Of a DNA stretch of 64,000 nt, positions 60,914 to 64,000 are shown one piece after another (within the stretch, counting starts at the first letter, position 1; each line of letters opens with the position of its first letter). Source of the DNA: Taklimakanibacter lacteus (lineage in GTDB: Bacteria > Pseudomonadota > Alphaproteobacteria > Rhizobiales > Aestuariivirgaceae); the NCBI GenBank assembly GCA_003576695.1, contig QOZQ01000002.1, forward strand, positions 62,001-126,000, read 5' to 3'. The notes beneath the pieces were generated by a model. The model was given only the letters and a program-made list of their open reading frames with translations, was not told the DNA's origin and made no database searches. Made by a program: the position numbers and the translations under genes.

Positions 60914-61772
60914 AAAAGAGATCGCATCACCCGAAGCGCTGGCCAAGCACCTCGAGCATGAGCTTTATCTGCCCGGCGAAGAACTGAGCACGGCGGTCTT
61001 CCTGGCGCTCAGACTCGGCAAGCCTTTGCTTCTCGAAGGCATGCCGGGTGTCGGCAAGACCGAGGCCGCCAAGGCGCTCAGTTCCGCCCTCGGGTTAAAT
61101 CTCATTCGGCTGCAATGCTATGAAGGCATCGATGCCGGCCACGCGCTCTATGAATGGAACTATGCCCGCCAGCTTCTGAGCCTCAGGCGCGATCACGATG
61201 CCGATCTCTATTCGGATGAGTTCCTGATCGAGCGCCCCTTGCTCAAGGCGCTGAAGGATCCGGCGGGCACATTGCTGCTGATCGATGAGATCGACCGTGC
61301 CGATCATGAATTCGAGGCCTTCCTGCTCGAATTCCTGTCCGACTTCCAGATCTCCATCCCCGAGCGCGGCACGCTGAAGGCGGCCTCGCCGCCCTTCGTC
61401 ATCCTGACTTCGAACCGCACCCGCGAACTGCATGAGGCCCTGCGCCGGCGCTGCATCTATAGCTGGATCGCCTATCCGGACGCCGAGCGCGAGGAGCAGA
61501 TCATCATGCTGCGCGCCCCTGATGTGGCGCGCGCAGCCGCCAAGGCCGTGGTCTTGGCCGTCAACGGCCTGCGCCGCCTGCCGCTCGCCAAGGCGCCCGG
61601 AATATCGGAGGCGATCGACTGGGCCAATGCCGCAAGCCTGCTCGAAAAAGGCGGCAGAAGCTGGCCGGAGGCCTTCCGCCGCTCGATCGGCGTTGCCATC
61701 AAGGATGAGGAGGATCTCGCTCTGGCGCGGCCTGAGCTCGATGCGCTTCTCGACAAGGCCTGCGCCTCATGA
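60906..61772 (+). CDS. coxD: MoxR/CoxD-type AAA+ ATPase
   Basis: 288-residue AAA+ ATPase. Walker A GMPGVGKTEAAK near residues 43-54, Walker B LLLIDEIDRAD near 124-134, sensor 1 FVILTSNRTREL, and an arginine-finger region HEALRRRCIY. In Cox-type clusters such a MoxR ATPase works with a VWA protein to mature the molybdenum centre of the hydroxylase. The TTG at 60906 is the likely start: GAAGAGAAAG precedes it and it overlaps the EthD gene by 8 bp. Upstream in-frame starts would lie deep inside that gene. Confidence 0.85.
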   Translation: MSEKEIASPEALAKHLEHELYLPGEELSTAVFLALRLGKPLLLEGMPGVGKTEAAKALSSALGLNLIRLQCYEGIDAGHALYEWNYARQLLSLRRDHDADLYSDEFLIERPLLKALKDPAGTLLLIDEIDRADHEFEAFLLEFLSDFQISIPERGTLKAASPPFVILTSNRTRELHEALRRRCIYSWIAYPDAEREEQIIMLRAPDVARAAAKAVVLAVNGLRRLPLAKAPGISEAIDWANAASLLEKGGRSWPEAFRRSIGVAIKDEEDLALARPELDALLDKACAS

Positions 61773-62872
61773 AGTTGCCGCATGTCGCCAGGCTGCTCGT
61801 CGATTTCACGCATCTGCTGCGCGACCATGGCTTTGCGCTCGCGCATGAGCAGGTCGTGATGTTTCTCGGGGCCGTGCGCCTGCTTGGGCCGAAGAGCATC
61901 GACAGCATCAGGCAGGCCGCGCACGCCACTTTGGCACCGCCGCCGGACCGGCGCCCGGAATTCGATGCGCTGTTCCACGCTTTCTTCTACGAGCAGGCTT
62001 CGGTAATGGCGGCGGCAAGGAGCCTGCCGGAGGAAGAGGCGGCCGTGAAAGAGACAGGCCGTGGCGACAGCGAGCCGCCGGAGCTGAGAGACCCGGGCCG
62101 TTCGGGCAAATTCGCGACCGGACAGGAGATGCTGAGCGTCCGGAAATTCGGCGTGAACCCGGGCGACGAAGCGATAACCCGGCTGAAGAGGAAGGCCCCG
62201 CAAGCTTTGCCGCGCCGCTTGGGCTTTCGCAAGGTGTCGGACCGCAAAGGTCAGAGTCTCGATCTGCGGCGCTCGATGCGCCAGGTCGTGGCGCATGATG
62301 GCGATATATTGCGCCTGATGCAGGCCCGCCGGCAGAAGCTCGAGCGGCCGATCGTGCTGCTGATCGACATATCGGGCTCGATGAAGGCGCATACCGAGGA
62401 TTACCTGCGCTATGCCCATGCGCTGACCCAGCTGGCGGACAAGGTGGAGACCTTCACCTTCGGCACCAGGCTGACGCGCATCAGCCGGCCGCTGCGTCAG
62501 CGCGACGAGGGGAAGGCGCTGGCCAGTGCTGCCGCTTTGGTCGATGATTGGGATGGCGGCACAAGGATCGGCCCGGCGCTGCAGGCTTTCATCGCCAATC
62601 CGCGCTATGCTTCGCTGCTGCGCGGCGCCGTCGTCCTCGTTCTCTCGGATGGGCTGGAGCGTGGCGATCCGGCGCAGATGCGCGAGGCGATCGCGCGCAT
62701 CACCCGCCGCGCCTGGTATCTCGCCTGGCTGACGCCGCTGGCCGCCGATCCGCGCTTCCGCCCCGAGACGGCCGGGCTGAAGAGCATCCTCTCATTACTC
62801 GATCGGCTCGACAATGGCGCCACGCTGGCGAGCCTCGTCGATCACACGCTCGGCATCGGGGCGCCATCATGA
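61769..62872 (+). CDS. coxE: VWA-domain protein, CoxE type
   Basis: 367 residues. The N-terminal 190 residues are helical and charged. The von Willebrand A domain starts near residue 190 with the MIDAS motif VLLIDISGSMKAHTEDY, followed by FTFGTRLTRISRPLR, DDWDGGTRIGPALQAF and VLVLSDGLERGDP. CoxE-type proteins partner with the MoxR ATPase in maturation of Mo-containing CO dehydrogenase and related enzymes. Start ATG at 61769 overlaps the ATPase stop; its own stop overlaps the amidohydrolase start (ATGA). Its presence supports the hydroxylase operon being functional. Confidence 0.9.
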   Translation: MKLPHVARLLVDFTHLLRDHGFALAHEQVVMFLGAVRLLGPKSIDSIRQAAHATLAPPPDRRPEFDALFHAFFYEQASVMAAARSLPEEEAAVKETGRGDSEPPELRDPGRSGKFATGQEMLSVRKFGVNPGDEAITRLKRKAPQALPRRLGFRKVSDRKGQSLDLRRSMRQVVAHDGDILRLMQARRQKLERPIVLLIDISGSMKAHTEDYLRYAHALTQLADKVETFTFGTRLTRISRPLRQRDEGKALASAAALVDDWDGGTRIGPALQAFIANPRYASLLRGAVVLVLSDGLERGDPAQMREAIARITRRAWYLAWLTPLAADPRFRPETAGLKSILSLLDRLDNGATLASLVDHTLGIGAPS

Positions 62873-63756
62873 CCGCCATCATCGACGCCCATCACCATAT
62901 CTGGCGCCAGCAGGATCTGCCCTGGCTCGCAGGCCCGATGCTGCCGCGCATTTTCGGCCCCTATGAAGCGATCCGCCGTGACTATCCGATCAGCGAATAT
63001 CTGGCCGATATCGCGAAATCGGGTGTCACCAAATCGGTCTATGTCCAGGCCAACTGGGCCAGGGAGAATTTCGAGCAGGAAGTGGCCTATGTGCAGAAGA
63101 CCGCCGATGAGACAGGCTGGCCCCATGCCATTGTGGGCTATGCCGATCTGATGGTGGACGATGTGAGGCCTGCGCTTGACCGCCTGAAGCGCTACCCTCT
63201 GCTGCGTGGGATAAGGATGCAGCTGCACTGGCATGAGAATCCGCAATATCGCTTCGCGGCCAGGCCCGATCTGATGCGCGACGCGAAATTCCGGCGCAAC
63301 ATGTCGTATCTCGCCGATTACGGCCTGAGCTTCGATCTGCAGGTCTTCGCCGGCCAGATGGCCGATGCGGCCGAGCTCGCGGCGGACTTCCCCTCTGTCA
63401 CTTTCATTCTCCAGCATGCCGGCATGCTGGAGGACCTGTCCGTCATCGGCCGCGGCGTCTGGCGCTCCGGCATGCTGAAGCTTGCCCGCCAGCCCAATGT
63501 CGTCTCGAAGCTCTCAGGCCTCGGCACTTTCATCCACGCGGTCGATGCCCGCCAGATCGGCGCGATAGCGCGCGAGACGATCGGCATGTTCGGGCCTGAG
63601 CGCTGCCTGTTCGGCTCCAATTTCCCGATCGAGAAATTATGGGCGAGCTATGATGAGCTCATCGCCGCCTATCGCGCGGCCCTGGCCGACTATCCGGCCG
63701 ATGCGCAGGAGAAGATGTTCTCCGGCACGGCGAAGCGGGTTTATAGGATTCCCTAA
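62869..63756 (+). CDS. Amidohydrolase-family protein (COG3618-like, possible lactonase)
   Basis: 295-residue TIM-barrel metal hydrolase. Metal motif IIDAHHHIW at residues 4-12. VYVQANWARENFEQEVAYVQ, GIRMQLHWHENPQY, FILQHAGML with a ligand His, and CLFGSNFPIEKL with the catalytic Asp position occupied by Asn (SNFP rather than SDxP), as in some members. This group includes sugar lactonases such as L-fuconolactonase, and 2-pyrone-4,6-dicarboxylate hydrolase. Last gene of the hydroxylase operon. A lactonase would suit oxidation of an aldose or cyclic hemiacetal by the hydroxylase; this is inference. ATG at 62869 overlaps the coxE-like stop. Confidence 0.85.
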   Translation: MTAIIDAHHHIWRQQDLPWLAGPMLPRIFGPYEAIRRDYPISEYLADIAKSGVTKSVYVQANWARENFEQEVAYVQKTADETGWPHAIVGYADLMVDDVRPALDRLKRYPLLRGIRMQLHWHENPQYRFAARPDLMRDAKFRRNMSYLADYGLSFDLQVFAGQMADAAELAADFPSVTFILQHAGMLEDLSVIGRGVWRSGMLKLARQPNVVSKLSGLGTFIHAVDARQIGAIARETIGMFGPERCLFGSNFPIEKLWASYDELIAAYRAALADYPADAQEKMFSGTAKRVYRIP

Positions 63757-64000
63757 CTGCGCGCTGTTCGCCGCGCCAGCTCGACATAATCCACTTTCGA
63801 ACGGTGCCTTCTGTCGAGCGGTATGGCGTTCACCACCGCGATCTCGATGCCGAAATCATCGCGCGCTTTCTGCTTCCACTGCGCCGCATGGGCCTCATCG
63901 CCGGCGAGCGCCAGCGTCTCCGGCACGCGCTCAGGAATCAGCGCCGCTTGCCGCACGCCGGGCCAGAAGCGCGCCGCGGCCTCGACCTCGAAGGGAAAAT
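63753..64000 (-). CDS. C-terminal fragment of an unidentified enzyme (start outside window)
   Basis: The minus-strand reading frame is open from the window edge to TAG at 63753-63755, giving about 81 residues that end KVDYVELARRTARS. The segment NAIPLDRRHRSKVDY is weakly reminiscent of the C-terminal domain of adenylate-forming (acyl-CoA ligase-like) enzymes, but I cannot confirm the family from this part. The stop overlaps the convergent amidohydrolase stop by 4 bp. Confidence 0.55.
   Translation of the reverse strand, partial: FPFEVEAAARFWPGVRQAALIPERVPETLALAGDEAHAAQWKQKARDDFGIEIAVVNAIPLDRRHRSKVDYVELARRTARS

Noticed and set aside
56844-62872. Carbon monoxide dehydrogenase (coxMSL) assignment
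   Set aside because: Subunit layout and CoxD/E-like genes fit, but the large subunit has SSAMRGFG instead of the AYxCSFR loop of form I CO dehydrogenase.

Overview
The window is gene-dense, high-GC DNA from a heterotrophic alphaproteobacterium, most likely order Hyphomicrobiales (Rhizobiales). This is inferred from the palindromic repeat that begins AGCATGATCCGG, the GguC/AraD1-type protein, many importer operons and paralogous molybdenum hydroxylases. I see no rRNA, tRNA, CRISPR array, prophage or intact insertion sequence. Nearly every gene belongs to a catabolic or transport operon with its own regulator, as in a soil or rhizosphere scavenger.

Layout. 1-2516: sugar ABC importer (partial MalF-type permease, binding protein). 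2737-4842: SDR and a histidinol-dehydrogenase paralogue, followed by a NitT/TauT-type ABC importer (5034-7695). 8017-12392: complete sugar ABC operon (ATPase, binding protein, two permeases), divergent from a GguC/AraD1-like protein (12650-13642). 14463-21324: BKACE (DUF849), RpiR regulator, class III aminotransferase and a TAXI-type TRAP transporter. 21302-24764: HxlR regulator, adenylate cyclase and a two-component system.

24980-31726: the most unusual region. A minus-strand operon encodes a periplasmic IorA/IorB-type molybdenum hydroxylase, a monohaem cytochrome and flavoprotein like FccAB/SoxEF, then SoxX, SoxY, SoxZ and SoxA. SoxB and SoxCD are absent from the window. A further cytochrome c is divergent.

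31698-38105: probable 2-aminoethylphosphonate-type uptake and degradation (PbfA-like lyase, ABC transporter with a fused permease, LysR regulator). 38117-43005: small TetR operon with a cytochrome c, envelope proteins (OmpA-like lipoprotein, L,D-transpeptidase) and an IlvD/Edd-type sugar-acid dehydratase. 43015-46007: Lrp regulator with a homodimeric 2-oxoacid dehydrogenase E1. 46140-49889: GntR, VOC protein and an NMT1-type ABC importer. 49897-63756: LacI-controlled XylFGH-type sugar importer and aldo/keto reductase, then GntR and a cytoplasmic molybdenum hydroxylase whose large subunit is split in two, with EthD-like, CoxD-like and CoxE-like proteins and a COG3618-type amidohydrolase/lactonase. 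The window ends in a partial minus-strand gene.

Palindromic repeats recur throughout. They sit at binding-protein/permease junctions of several transport operons, one copy is nested inside another with an apparent CTAG duplication, and two copies supply coding sequence (a permease N terminus and a hydroxylase C terminus).
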